DNA from: Trichostrongylus colubriformis | Lineage: Eukaryota > Nematoda > Chromadorea > Rhabditida > Trichostrongylidae | Reading direction: 5' to 3' | Length of the DNA: 64,000 nucleotides | NCBI GenBank assembly: GCA_963978905.1 | Contig: OZ022261.1 | Coordinates: 13,551,475 to 13,615,474 of the forward strand | In this document: positions 1-10,349 of the stretch, piece after piece | How the letters are laid out: each line of letters starts with the position of its first letter | Numbering within the stretch: the stretch's first letter is position 1 | Notes under the pieces: generated by a model | Database searches by the model: none | What the model saw: the letters and a program-made list of their open reading frames with translations, nothing else | Told to the model about the DNA's origin: nothing | Translations under genes and position numbers: made by a program

Positions 1-520
1 CGAAGTCAGACAATCGTGGTCAATCCACAGTCTCTCCAACCAGCAAGAGTGGAAGAAAGGGACAGAGCGATGGAGAATTCATATCACTCTACACACACTC
101 AGCATCACACCAGCATTTGATCCAGCAATGCCGATGTTACTACCGCCACTGAAAATCACTACATTCTCTGGCAAACGAGCTGAATGGGACAACTTCTGGG
201 CCTTTTTCTTCGCGAATTCAACGGGTAGAACATCACTTCTATGCTGAAATTCAACTACTTGTTACAATATTTGATGTCCGAGCAGTGGTTTCAAGATACC
301 TAGTCTCGAGAGAAATTTCCCAGAGCACATTCTGTCTGTGCGAGAAATATGGAGACAATGTCACAAGAGTGGAAAACGTGTTTGCAGAACTTCAGATATG
401 CAAAGCGGATACGAGAACCACAAAATCTAAAACCGAGCTGCTGGAAAGGATATCAGCAAAGATGAGCCAACTAGCTATAAAAGGCCAAGACATCGACCAT
501 CGCTTCTACTGGTACAATTG
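1..520 (+). pseudogene. BEL/Pao gag fragment
   Basis: Plus-strand translation gives a degraded Gag. Around 130-230 it reads LPPLKITTFSGKRAEWDNFW, the conserved 'P-K-F-G-x-W-x-NFW' entry to the BEL/Pao capsid region. From about 285 a second frame carries the downstream helical part (KYGDN, then LLERISAKMSQL), like the segment before the zinc knuckles in this family. A frameshift or deletion near 230-285 and in-frame stops break it. It is cut off on the left by the window edge and on the right by the foldback that starts near 560. Family assignment rests on similarity to the two other Gag copies in this window (near 36.6 and 49.2 kb). Confidence 0.6.
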
Positions 521-765
521 ATCCACACTTTCAATATCTCCTTTTTATACTACACGGGGCACCTAACAAGGAAAGGCTGCCGGGTCACCGTGGTCATGCA
601 AGATGAGTTGTATTTCTTCCTATGTAGTTTCAAACGGGGACCTCAAATCTGCTCTCCAAATCTGCTAAACGATCCTGGGAAGAATGTTACGCATGCCTGA
701 AAGATACGGCGCAAGCGGAGGTGCTGGTCATATATGACTCGAGAAAAGCACTAGCGAGAGCTCGG

Positions 766-822
766 ATGGAGTAGCTGGTGGGGCGTCGGGCTACAATTTG
801 GAGCATGAGAGTTCGAATCTTT
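766..822 (+). repeat. tRNA-like (SINE-type) segment in FB-1
   Basis: A box-A-like GTAGCTGGTGG (about 771) is followed some 33 bp later by a box-B-like GAGTTCGAATC (about 808), the spacing of an internal RNA polymerase III promoter. It does not fold into a convincing tRNA, and an inverted copy lies at about 2940-3000. It is therefore read as a tRNA-derived piece inside the foldback, not as a tRNA gene. Confidence 0.35.
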
Positions 823-1450
823 GGGGCACTTGCTAGTTTTGCTTTTGCCTTGAGTGTTTGCTAAAGTTTGCAAAACGTTTTTACGTTTCATTACAGCATC
901 CCGCGCACCCCACTGATGAGTAAGTTGGGAAGAATGGTTCTTTTCTGGATAATTGAACATTCTGCCCATGTTTTTTACCCTATTATTCTGCGATTGTGAG
1001 GAATTGGTGTTGTTGCGTTAAACGACTATGAAATTTGCGTTCAGGGGCTCGAATTACCCCTCTGTGCAAATTTTCAGCCAAAACGAGTTTTTGGCCCAAC
1101 TTTGGAAAATAAGGGGTGCCGAGGGGATAAGATTAGTTTTTGAACTTTTTTTTTTCTACAAAATATCGTGGAAACTGGACAAAGATAACCTGGACAGATC
1201 TATTACAGAGCTCATGACAAAAATGTACGTAACAGGTGTCAAATAAGGGCATTTTCTCGGCAAGGGCCACTACTTCACCTTCGTTGAATGGGTTGCCAGC
1301 CCATGAATTTTTCCGAAATTTGGTCAAATTCTCAAATTGGCTAAAAACTTGTTCCTTGGGTGAATTTCATATCCTGAACACGGAAAACTCACTGGTTTTG
1401 CATGAGAGCGACTGCTGGCGCGCTATGGGCTCCGAACTTACCGCGTAATG

Positions 1451-2111
1451 CTAGGTTGGCAACTAAGTAATTGCGGATTTTTAAATACTGCTTTTTTCCC
1501 TCAAAACTGCTTTCCACAAAATTTCTTCTGTACATATATATGTAGTACAAGTCCACACGCATCTATAGGTAATGTTGTCTTCCATCTCCCGGATAACCCT
1601 TTTCGGCAAAATAAAAATATCAAAACTCACCTCATTTTCAATTCCAATTTTTTTTCTTTAAATGGCGTTAGACAGGGAAAGCGAAAGGCGATAATCCGAT
1701 GGAGAAAGATCAGAAGTATAAGGCAGCAATTTTTATCCAAGCTCGAAAATTTTTTTAAAAAAATTTTTAAATTTTTTTACCACTATTGAAAAAATGACTC
1801 GCCAAAAAATTCTCGAGCTTGGATAAAAATTGCTGCCCCATCCACCTTATAGCCCTGATCTTGCTCCATCGGATTATCACCTTTTCCTTTCCCTGTCTAA
1901 CGCCATTCAAGAAAAATTTTGTATTGAAGATGAGGCTGACCTTTGATATGTTTATTGCCGAAAAAGGTTATCCGGGAGATGGAAGACAATAATACCTATA
2001 GATGCGTGTGGAATTATACTACATGGGTATGTAAAGAAGAGATTGTTGGAAAGCAATTTGGAGGGAAAAAGCAGTATTTAAAAATCCGCAGTTACTTAGT
2101 TGCCAACCTGA
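1451..2111. mobile_element. Palindromic mariner-derived MITE (copy 1)
   Basis: Nearly perfect palindrome centred near 1780. The ends read GGTTGGCAACTAAGTAAT (1454) and its inverse ending near 2108, followed by a TA at 2112-2113. Each arm contains the 3' part of a mariner transposase gene: on the plus strand at 1845-1885 the diagnostic YSPDLAPSDYH is readable, followed by the C-terminal region. Only this end of the gene is present, duplicated tail to tail, so no transposase can be made. A second element of the same build lies at 57,929-58,603. Confidence 0.7.
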
Positions 2112-3195
2112 TAGTATTATTTGTTCAGAAAAACCTCCATAACTCCACTCCCAGAATCGTTCAGCAGATTTGAAGGGCAGATTTGGGACCCCGTTTGAAA
2201 CTACATAGGAACGCAAACAACTGATCTTGAATGGCAGGGGGGGGGGGAGTTACGGAGCTTTCCCTGAATAAGTGATACTATTACATGGTACGTTCGGAAG
2301 TCTATGGCGCGCGAGCCAGACATTTTCGCGCAAAGTTATAAAGATTTTCGTTTTTAGGGGACCAAACTACCTCACTGTACAAGTTTTTAGCCAATTCGGG
2401 AATTTGACCAAATTTTGGAAAAATTCATGGGCTGTTGGCTGGCAGCCCATTCAACGAAGGAGAAGTCGTTGACCCTTGCCGAGGAAATGCCCTTCTTTTA
2501 CGCCTGTTACGTACATTTCTGTCATGAGAACTGTAATAGATATGTCTAGGTTATCTTTGTTCAGGTTGCACGATTTTTTGTGAAAAAAATTCAAACCTAC
2601 TGCTTACCCCCTTGGCACCCCTGATTTTCAGCCAAATCGAGTTTTTGGCCCCGAAATTGGGCCAAAAACTCGATTTGGCCGAAAATTTGCAAAGAGGGGT
2701 AGTGCGAGCCCCTAATCACGAATATTATAGTCGTTTTACGCAACAACGCCAAACTCCTCCTAATCGCTGAATAATAGGGTGAGATAGATGGGCAGAGTGT
2801 TCGATTATCCAGAAAAGAACCAATCTTCACATGATACTCATCAGTAGGGGGGGGGAGGGGGGCGGGATGCTTTAATGAAGCGTTAAAGCGTTTTGCAAAC
2901 GTTTAGCAAGCACTCAAGGCAAAAACAAAACTAGCAAACGTAGCAAGGACTCGAACTCTCATGCTCCAAACTGTAGCACTCCCTACCAGCTGCTACACCC
3001 GTGCTCTGACAACACATTTTCTCGAGTCATTTATGACCAGCACCTCCGCTTGCGCCGTATCTTTCAGACGTCCGTAACACTCTTCCCAGAATCGTTTAGC
3101 AGATTTGGAGGGCAGATTTGAGATCCCCATTTGAAACTACAAAGGAAGATATCATCCTGAATGGCCACGGTGACCCGGAAGCCTTTCCTTGTAAG

Positions 3196-3360
3196 TAATG
3201 CCTTCCTTCTAAAAATATGACCACCCACCATCACCGGGGGAACCGGGGGAACGGCCCCTTAAAAATCGGCTTGTGGCAGCTGGTGCTCGTCGGTGGTCCA
3301 GACGGCTGCCAAACGGCTCAGTAAACGGAGCGATCCAGACGACCAAAAGCAGCAAAACAA
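3196..3360. other. Spacer between FB-1 and the TA-flanked palindrome
   Basis: A short unassigned stretch with a GGGGGAACC duplication near 3235-3252. It is interrupted at TA 3361-3362 by the palindromic element and resumes at 7114. Confidence 0.4.
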
Positions 3361-3809
3361 TACAGTGCTCTGCATAATTATACAGCCACCTATAAATTGT
3401 CCAAAAACTCTGTTAGCAGAGTGATTCAAAAAAAGTCTCTAGGTGAAAGATGTAGCCAGTGTGGACGCGCATTCGCGCATCCATACCAAATTTCAGCCAA
3501 GAATCATAGAAGATTCTTTTCTTGATTTGTTTTGAAAATGGCGCTTATACCATTCTGCAAAATTATACAGCCACTGAACAGATTGATTGAAGCATTCGTC
3601 AACCGAGAAACAGCGAAAAAGAGGAAAATGCTGATTTTGCGATCATTTGGTCCTCCATTGCTTCGAATAGCCACAAATTTTGATGATATAGGTCGATAAA
3701 AAGATTTTCAGAATCGCCATGTTCGACTCTCTATGAACCTCGGCATTGATTTAAATGTAGTATTTAGTGTTCAACTGTCTCGAGGTTGTTAACAATTCTT
3801 TATCGGCTG

Positions 3810-3838
3810 ACGTTTCGGCGAGTTCGCCTTCTTCGGAG
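3810..3838 (-). ncRNA. Hammerhead-like hairpin, minus-strand PLE1 tail
   Basis: Reverse-complement copy of the motif at 5802-5830, same stem and GAAACGT strand. It lies downstream of the minus-strand RT/endonuclease frame, in the 3' tail. Confidence 0.35.
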
Positions 3839-4010
3839 CCTAAAAGAGGGAGAAAAGTCAAGTCATGACTTACCCGACCAAATATCTCAGGCATACCTTT
3901 CCGAAATTCGATCTCTCCCTAGAACACCCGCAAATACTAGCGAAAAACACCGTACCTTCACCAGTCCACAAGATCGACTGCCACCGACAGGAATACCGGA
4001 ATAAATGAGG

Positions 4011-5171
4011 TCAGAGTCCCGTTTGAAAAGCTAATCTTGTATAAGGGGCGAGTTCCCGCGTGATTGTCAGGCATTCTCCCCTGCGGTTAATTTTTGGATC
4101 CTTGAACTGGATCCACAGTGCCTCAAGAGTTTTGCGCGCCATTACTTGAGATTCGTGCGCCAATATCTCAACCGCGACCTCAAAGTCCTCGCCATTGTGG
4201 GATTCTTGCCTGTGGCAACCTAAAGGGGTCGATATACGTGACCTGGCCTTACCATCTAAATGCTCCTTAATGCGCACATTAAGGGGTCTCCCTGTCTCTC
4301 CAATGTAATCATCTCCACATTTCCGACAGGAAATTCGATAGACTACCCCTGTGGCAGCACAATCTCCTTCCCTGCCAGCAGGACATATCATACAATTGGA
4401 TGAGACGCACATTCGGTCATACTGACGGTTTCGAACCAGGCGTTTCTTTAGGTTGTCTGGAGGGATCGCCACAATTCCAACCATGCTTTCTAGACCCGAT
4501 CTCCTCAGACACTTCCTTATGGAAGTATTAATTTCGTCGGAGATAAAGGGTAGTAGGACGGGGATTTTCCCGTCTAGAGGACCATCAATGGTTCTACGGT
4601 GTAGGGCACTTGTTCTGGTTCTATGCCTTGGTGACTGGAGGTCGTAGCCATTCAATGCAGCAATTTCTTTAGCCTTAGCCACGGATTCCTTCTTTTCATC
4701 CACTCCCGTGCAGACGCTTGCAGCAGTTCGAACCATGTTTCTGACGACCGCTCGTTTTGTCTGGAACGGATGCGCTGAGCGATAGTGGATGATGATGTTT
4801 TTGCTGCTGGGCTTCCTGTACCATTTAGTGACACAGGTACCCCTATCGAACCTGACTTGGACGTTGAGGAATGGAAGCCAGTTATTTGAGGGCTTTTCGC
4901 GCGTCAGTCTAATGTGCTCAGATTGCCTATTCATCAGTTCGAAGCACTTGTCCATTTCATCTTGTGTGGAGCAAATTACGAAACAATCGTCGATGTAACG
5001 ACTGTAGAGTAATGGGAGCCTTTCTAGCACGGGATTTTCTATTTTAGCCATGAAAGCTATGGCTAAAATGGGTGCTAGCCGCTGCCCCATTGCTAAGCCC
5101 CTGGTCTGTGCGAAGTACTTCCCTGACCATCTAAAGATGTTACAATTGAGGCATTCTTTGAGTAACACCAA
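4011..5171 (-). pseudogene. PLE1 reverse transcriptase / GIY-YIG endonuclease (5'-truncated)
   Basis: A 386-residue reading frame, only the C-terminal half of a PLE polyprotein. RT palm motifs are in order: RGLAMGQRLAP (motif B, residues about 25-35) and RYIDDCF (catalytic aspartates, about 58-64), then the thumb. Next comes a CX2C-type segment (NCMICP) and the GIY-YIG nuclease: GVVYRISC, DYIGETGRPL, RIKEH, and the distal glutamate in KTLEALWI. In PLEs this protein nicks the target and copies the RNA there. The N-terminal fingers and RT motif A are missing and the frame starts inside the RT domain, so this copy cannot act alone. The open frame itself has no internal stop. Confidence 0.85.
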
Positions 5172-5227
5172 TCAATAACAATCAGTAACAATAAATAACC
5201 ATAATAATAACAATCAGTAACACCAAT

Positions 5228-5628
5228 TGTGCGTCTCATCCAATTGTATGATATGTCCTGCTGGCAGGGAAGGAGATTGTGCTGCCACAGGGGTAGTCTA
5301 TCGAATTTCCTGTCGGAAATGTGGAGATGATTACATTGGAGAGACAGGGAGACCCCTTAATGTGCGCATTAAGGAGCATTTAGATGATAAGGCCAGGTCA
5401 CGTATATCGACCCCTTTAGGTTGCCACAGGCAAGAATCCCACAATGGCGAGGACTTTGAGGTCGCGGTTGAGATATTGGCGCACGAATCTCAAGTAATGG
5501 CGCGCAAAACTCTTGAGGCACTGTGGATCCAGTTCAAGGATCCAAAAATTAACCGCAGGGGAGAATGCCTGACAATCACGCGGGAACTCGCCCCTTATAC
5601 AAGATTAGCTCTTCAATTGGGACTCTGA
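5228..5628 (+). pseudogene. PLE1 inverted copy, GIY-YIG endonuclease only
   Basis: The first residues match the CX2C segment of the minus-strand copy, followed by the complete GIY-YIG nuclease (GVVY at about residue 22, YIGETG at about 39) and the same stop region. The RT is absent. It differs from the minus-strand partner in a few residues (LDDK instead of LDGK; RLALQLGL at the C-terminus). The frame has a late usable methionine, but it is best read as a 5'-truncated duplicate and not as an independent gene. Confidence 0.8.
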
Positions 5629-5801
5629 CCTCATTTATTCCGGTATTCCTGTCGGTGGCAGTCGATCTTGTGGACTGGTGAAGGTACGGTGTTTTTCGCT
5701 AGTATTTGCGGGTGTTCTAGGGAGAGATCGAATTTCGGAAAGGTATGCCTGAGATATTTGGTCGGGTAAGTCATGACTTGACTTTTCTCCCTCTTTTAGG
5801 C

Positions 5802-5830
5802 TCCGAAGAAGGCGAACTCGCCGAAACGTC
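5802..5830 (+). ncRNA. Hammerhead-like hairpin in PLE1 3' tail
   Basis: CCGAAGAA, then GGCG-AACT-CGCC, then GAAACGT. A perfect 4-bp stem is followed by the GAAAC that occupies the 3' core of hammerhead ribozymes. PLEs are known to carry minimal hammerheads. Here the first core strand deviates from CUGANGA and has one extra A, so activity is doubtful. An inverted copy lies at 3810-3838. Confidence 0.35.
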
Positions 5831-7113
5831 AGCCGATAAAGAATTGTTAACAACCTCGAGACAGTTGAACACTAAATACTAGATTTTCAGAATGTTTTTA
5901 GACCACATGCTGCCACGCTTCGAACAACATCTTCAAACTCTCTGACACCTTCCAATCGGTCTGAATTCTTTTCTCCGTGAAACCCCAGATAATCTCCCAT
6001 CATTTAAAGATCGGAGCCGTCCGTTATCCGGGTCAGAAGGACTATTCGGTGACGGCTTCACCATGATCGAGTGTTCCAGTTGACATGGATGGTCCATTAA
6101 CTTACATAAAAACAAGATTTTGGTGAAGATTTCGAGACGCATGACAGGAGAAGGGACGGCACACAAAGGCTCGGTAATTGGATGGTTCATCCTTTCGAGA
6201 ACGAAACAAAAATTCGAATGGTTATTTGATCCCACACCCTGACACCTCCTTCTTTGAAGTTCTTCCTGGAAACTCAAGTTTGTCCCCCGTGCGATAGCGC
6301 CGGTAGCCGTCGGGGACCATAGCCGAAACCTTTTTTCATCAGACAGAACAATCTGGAGAAAAAAACCAAAGGGGAAAGGTGTACAAACTTGAAGGAATTT
6401 TTGAACAATTTGTCATGGTGTGGGATCAAATAATCATTCGAATTTTTGTTTCGTTCTCGAAAGGATGAACCATCCAATTACCGAGCCTTTGTGTGCCGTA
6501 CCCTTCTCCTGTCATGCGTCTCGAAATCTTCAGCAAAATCTTGTTTTTATGTAAGTTAATGGACCATCCCATGTCAACTGGAACACTCGATCACGGTGAA
6601 GCCGTCACCGAATGGACCTTCTGACCCGGATAACGGACGGCTCCGATCTTTACATGATGGGAGATTATCTGGGGTTTCACGGAGAAAAGAATTCAGACCG
6701 ATTGGAAGGTGTCAGAGAGTTTGAAGATGTTGTTCGAAGCGTGGCACCATGCGGTCTAAAAACATTCTGAAAGTCTTTATATGGACCTAAATCATCAAAA
6801 TTTGTGGCTATTCGAAGCAATAGAGGACCAAATAATCGCAAAGTCAGCATATTCCTCTTTTTCGCTCTTTCTCGGTTGACGAATGCGTCAATCTGTTCAG
6901 TGGCTGTACAATTTTGCAGAATGGTATAAGCGCCATTTTCAAAACAAATCAAGAAAAGAATCTTCTATGATTTTTGGCTGAAATTTGGTATGGATGCGCG
7001 AATGCACGTCCACACTGGCTACATCTTTCACCTAGAGACTTTTTTTGAATCACTCTGCTAACAGAGTTTTTGGACAATTTATAGGTGGCTGTATAATTTT
7101 GCAGAGCACTGTA

Positions 7114-7390
7114 TAGGCGGCAAGAGGGCATTTCGAGGCACCTTATCTCACGCGGGTCAGACAAGTGTGAACGTAGCCTGTTTGATCAATATCCACTAGC
7201 AAACCAAGTCCTCGACGGATCTACCACGTTAACTACAACTTTTCTCGACTTCAACTTCAACTACTTCCACGCCGTCTACCTCCACGCCGTCGTCTTCAAC
7301 GCCGTACTCAACAATCCCGTCGCCACGCTGCTTTTCGCCTTCAACAACCGTACGATACGCCGCCAACTTCAGCATCCACTATGAAGAAAC
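7114..7390 (+). other. Unassigned stretch, possible Arg/Pro-rich reading frame
   Basis: Repeated CTTCAACTTC and CCACGCCGTC units (7245-7310) make this low in complexity. One plus frame reads as an Arg/Gln/Pro-rich tail that stops at TGA near 7390, just where LTR-like sequence begins. It may be the end of a retroelement ORF, but no domain is recognisable. Confidence 0.25.
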
Positions 7391-7640
7391 TGTGATATTA
7401 TTGCTATATAATATACTTATGCTTGTTGTAACTATGTTGTAACCTAGTCGCCCGGCCGGAGTATCATCGCTAGGTGCGATGATTCCTCACACTGCTTCTG
7501 GCGGGGGCGGGGCATAAACTGTATGGCAGACCGGGAGGTCGAAGCCTCATACCTTCTCCTGTAACGCGTACAATAAAGGCGTTCACCTGCTCTGTTCTGT
7601 TTCTACTCTGTTAGGCACTCTTATTCACTGAAATACCACT
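7391..7640 (+). repeat. LTR-like sequence, left
   Basis: Begins TGTGATATTATTGC directly at a stop codon, contains an AATAAAG poly(A)-type signal (about 7572), and ends near CTCTTATTCA, followed by CCACTGAACCACC. A second sequence of similar architecture at 8019-8240 is followed by CCACTGAACCGCC. The two are not near-identical, so calling them a pair of LTRs is tentative. Confidence 0.3.
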
Positions 7641-7689
7641 GAACCACCGTAATACGGTAAAAAAGGTAAATCAACCTCCACAGTCTCTA

Positions 7690-8018
7690 GCGCCCACAAT
7701 AGTCAAAAGTATGCGGACCCGGTTTCCAGGACGGTCCAAGCATCCAGGCCCAACCTGTGCTTGCGGTGCTTGAAACCGTCCTATGGGGACGACTGTATGG
7801 TGACATGCGGTAGCTGTGGCCTCGGCCATAACCAGCTGCTCTGTCACAAAGGTCGTCCCCCCATGTCCAAGAGGCCACGCCACAACTAGCCGTCAACATG
7901 TTCAACAAGCTGCACCCGATCGAGCCGTCCGCCATCTCACAAGCCGCACTCACAAGCCGAACAATCGAGCCGTTCTCTCCACACCAGCCCACTCCCATCG
8001 CGAGCACCACAAGAAGAA
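7690..8018 (+). pseudogene. Zinc-knuckle coding fragment (retroelement)
   Basis: Plus frame reads KYADPVSRTV followed by LCLRCL, a DC, then CGSCGLGHNQLLC, i.e. CX2C and CX2CX3HX4C clusters. The stretch DPVSRTV plus the cysteine spacing matches the fragment at 33,420-33,600, showing a shared family. Upstream parts are missing. It lies between two LTR-like stretches, so it looks like the 3' end of a retroelement coding region. Confidence 0.45.
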
Positions 8019-8240
8019 ATGTAGATGAATTAATGTATTAGTCGTTATTCTTGTGCCCGCGGGAAAGTCGTCGACGACGACCCCTGCTATCATCTGTAGT
8101 CGTCAAACTCCTCTCTCCCTCGTTCGGGGAGGAGGAGTTGGGCAGTGCGGCCAACGAAAGCACTCTTATCTCTACGGTGAAAGGGAACGGCTCACCCTCA
8201 CCGCTTCTCGATCTCGCACTCTTTCTATTCCGATAAACAT
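8019..8240 (+). repeat. LTR-like sequence, right
   Basis: Starts TGTAGATGAATTAATG at the end of the zinc-knuckle fragment and runs to TTCCGATAAACA. It contains a CTCCTCTCTCCC / GGGGAGGAGGAG inverted pair (about 8110-8137). It resembles 7391-7640 in layout only. Confidence 0.3.
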
Positions 8241-8304
8241 TCCACTGAACCGCCTTTTATCTCAATACATCGTAAGGGCCACCATACCCTATAGGGGTGT
8301 GCAC

Positions 8305-9493
8305 CTTTAGTTCCAATAGTGTACTGTAGGTGTACGGTAGTATAATTGCAAGATTACTCAGGTCACTTCGCACCTCACCTCGCTCCTCCTAGCCTTGCCG
8401 GTGGGGTGACCTCTCCCAATGCACGCAGTAACCTTTGACATCTTCCCCACTGACTGAATTTACGATATGTAGTGGATCCCCTTACTACTGCTCTAGTTGG
8501 TGCTCCGTAGACGGAGCTAGAATGATGAGCACCTATTCATGCACACGTTTCATTGTTATTAATCAAACATTTTGGCTAATTGTTTGCGCAACCTTGAAAA
8601 AGACCATGAACTGTATCCAATCTACTCGGGATCATAGTCAAAATCTCAATTTGGCTGGAAACAGGGGCTCCCAAAGATAGGAAATGTACGGAAATGGATT
8701 AGCATCAGGAAAATCCAGAACTTTGACTCTACCGGTGATCCAAACCACTAACTCATGGTCATCGTTCCCCGTGTGCGTCCATTGCCTTATCCACTATGCC
8801 ACCAATCTCTTCACAAGCTCATTCGAGGAACCAAGATAAAAGCGAAAAATGGGGGGAAGGGTCTTATAACAACGAGATAGATGATAGATTGGTTTCCGTT
8901 TCGCGCGGGCCCTCAGACGGAAAGCAAGCATCAGTGGATAGCTTTGAATTTAATACCTGAAGTGAAGCTACCTTTTCGAGAGAAGATACCTTCATTCCTT
9001 TTTTGAGAATCATAGGGACGCTCCACAAAAATTGACATTATTATGCTTCATGCACGTGCTATGATGCAAGAAACCGTTTTCGAACAGTGCGTCATGTCCT
9101 GAGAGATCTCCCATGTTGGTCCCAAACAAAGCATGTATTTAGCTCCTGATAATTGATGAGGTGGTCTTCTGCCATTATTGAAGGGCAACTTAATTTAATA
9201 TACCCCATATTATTGACCTTGATATTCTGTTATTGATATTAAACTTGGAGAGTCTGGTTTGTATCAGTAAAAATTCACTGCGGACTACGAATGATTTTCT
9301 ATTTATTCTCTCTCTCTCCTTTTCCCTTTTACGTGTGCATTACATTTTTACTCAAAGGTCAATAGTCGGTGCGAGCAATTAAGTGGGGCCACCCCATGGG
9401 CAAGGCTAGGAGGAGCGAGGTGAGGTGCGAAGTGACCTGAGTAATCTTGTAATTATACTACCGTACACCTACAGTACACTATTGGAACTAAAG
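8305..9493. mobile_element. Non-autonomous DNA element with ~108-bp terminal inverted repeats
   Basis: 8305-8412 (CTTTAGTTCCAATAGTGTAC...) is inverted at 9383-9493 (...TATTGGAACTAAAG). The interior shows no coding. It contains a minus-strand tRNA-like stretch near 8735-8815 and, at 9085-9115, GCGTCATG...CCTGAGAGA..TCTCCC, also seen in the foldback at 32.2 kb. I could not define a clear target duplication, so the superfamily is left open. Confidence 0.55.
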
Positions 9494-10225
9494 ATCCTCA
9501 CCCCCCCCCATAGCAGGGTCAAGCGTCCAGTTGAGGAAAATTTTCAAAAAATACGATCCCCCCCCCCCCAAAAAAAAAGGGGCGGCCCCAATACGACCCC
9601 CCTCTCTCTGCACAAAAACCATCAATTAAGCATTTCTCGATTTTTTAAATGCTCACTACCAATATACAACTAAATGGACACAGAAACCCGAAAAATATTT
9701 GATACAGGTGGAATTCCCAGTACTACACACTCAATATATAATCTATAAATCCTAGATTCCAGATCGCATCACGCTTCTACCTCATAATCGAACAATTTCA
9801 AACAATAATTCAGAATACTCTACACATCTAGAGAAGTTAAGGATCTTATGTCAGGCGACGGCTGCGACGCGGCGATCACGATGGAGCGCGGTATCTTCCC
9901 CATACTAAATTGACATTTTGGAAATAGTTCAAACTTTACCTAGAGCCCTTCTTTCAAACAGTTGCAAACTGTTTTCCTAATAACACCCTCAGACCTATCC
10001 ATTGCCCGTTTGCTTTCCCCAATGGTTGCTTAGTTCTCGATATGGGTTTCCAGATGAGGATTTGATGAGGAAAATTTCGAAGTGTTTTACGGAAATGGCT
10101 ATAACTTCCTTCAAACTTAACCATATGAGTTCGTTTTGGTGAAGCAGGGTCTGCTAGGTTGTCGCTTTCGAATGACTACCTGAGCTATGCCATATCTTCA
10201 AAACGAAGGAAATTATTAGTTTGAT
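9494..10225. other. Intergenic, C-rich tracts
   Basis: Runs of 8-10 C at 9504-9513 and about 9557-9568 with TACGACCCCC-type repeats, recurring at 12,720-12,775. From 10,040 to 10,210 lies a block directly repeated at 12,040-12,200, flanking PLE2. No gene seen. Confidence 0.5.
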
Positions 10226-10349
10226 ATTCTTCTGTTATGCCAACGAGGTTTTTAGGTGGAACATTTATTTACGGCCTAACGTTTCGACCAGATCGTCTTC
10301 CTCAAAGGCCTAAACCAACACGACCAAGTTCCTTGAACAGTTACGCACT

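Larger units (their letters stand above)
560..3195. repeat. Foldback repeat FB-1 (long inverted arms)
   Basis: Sequence from about 565 to 1450 recurs inverted between about 2112 and 3191. Paired landmarks: 565-600 with 3165-3191, the tRNA-like block 770-820 with 2940-3000, and the segment 1060-1110 with 2630-2690. The arms are diverged. The right arm is composite, because a block near 3080-3160 is also found at 2140-2215. A palindromic mariner relic occupies the centre. No protein of its own is visible. A diverged relative lies at 30.9-32.2 kb, so this is a dispersed family. Confidence 0.65.
3715..5880 (-). mobile_element. Penelope-like retroelement PLE1, head-to-head composite
   Basis: The insertion is bounded by a perfect 13-bp duplication AGATTTTCAGAAT (3702-3714 and 5881-5893). 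It holds two copies of one PLE in head-to-head orientation: a longer minus-strand copy (RT plus endonuclease, 5171 down to about 3715) and a 5'-truncated plus-strand copy (endonuclease and 3' tail, 5228-5880). The shared arms differ at only about three residues of 133 in the endonuclease, so they are young or co-inserted. The junction 5172-5227 is AT-rich filler with repeated CAATCAGTAACA. Confidence 0.85.
3361..7113. mobile_element. Tc1/mariner-type palindromic foldback element, split by a PLE
   Basis: Target-site TA dinucleotides at 3361-3362 and 7112-7113 bracket inverted ends CAGTGCTCTGCA (3363) and TGCAGAGCACTG (ending 7111). The left arm is 3363-3714 plus 5894-6250; the right arm is about 6420-7111, with a unique loop of roughly 170 bp near 6251-6419. 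Without the PLE the element would be about 1.57 kb. TA target duplication and a CAGT terminus are typical of the Tc1/mariner superfamily. No transposase is recognisable, so it is non-autonomous. Confidence 0.75.

Noticed and set aside
808..822. tRNA gene from the GTTCGAATC match
   Set aside because: No acceptor, D or anticodon stems could be formed; an inverted copy in the other foldback arm points to a repeat.
5802..5830. Canonical hammerhead ribozyme
   Set aside because: The first core strand is not CUGANGA and one extra A precedes the stem; only a hammerhead-like motif is claimed.
9504..9568. Poly-C tracts as telomeric sequence
   Set aside because: They do not form TTAGGC repeats and occur with TACGACCCCC repeats inside the window.
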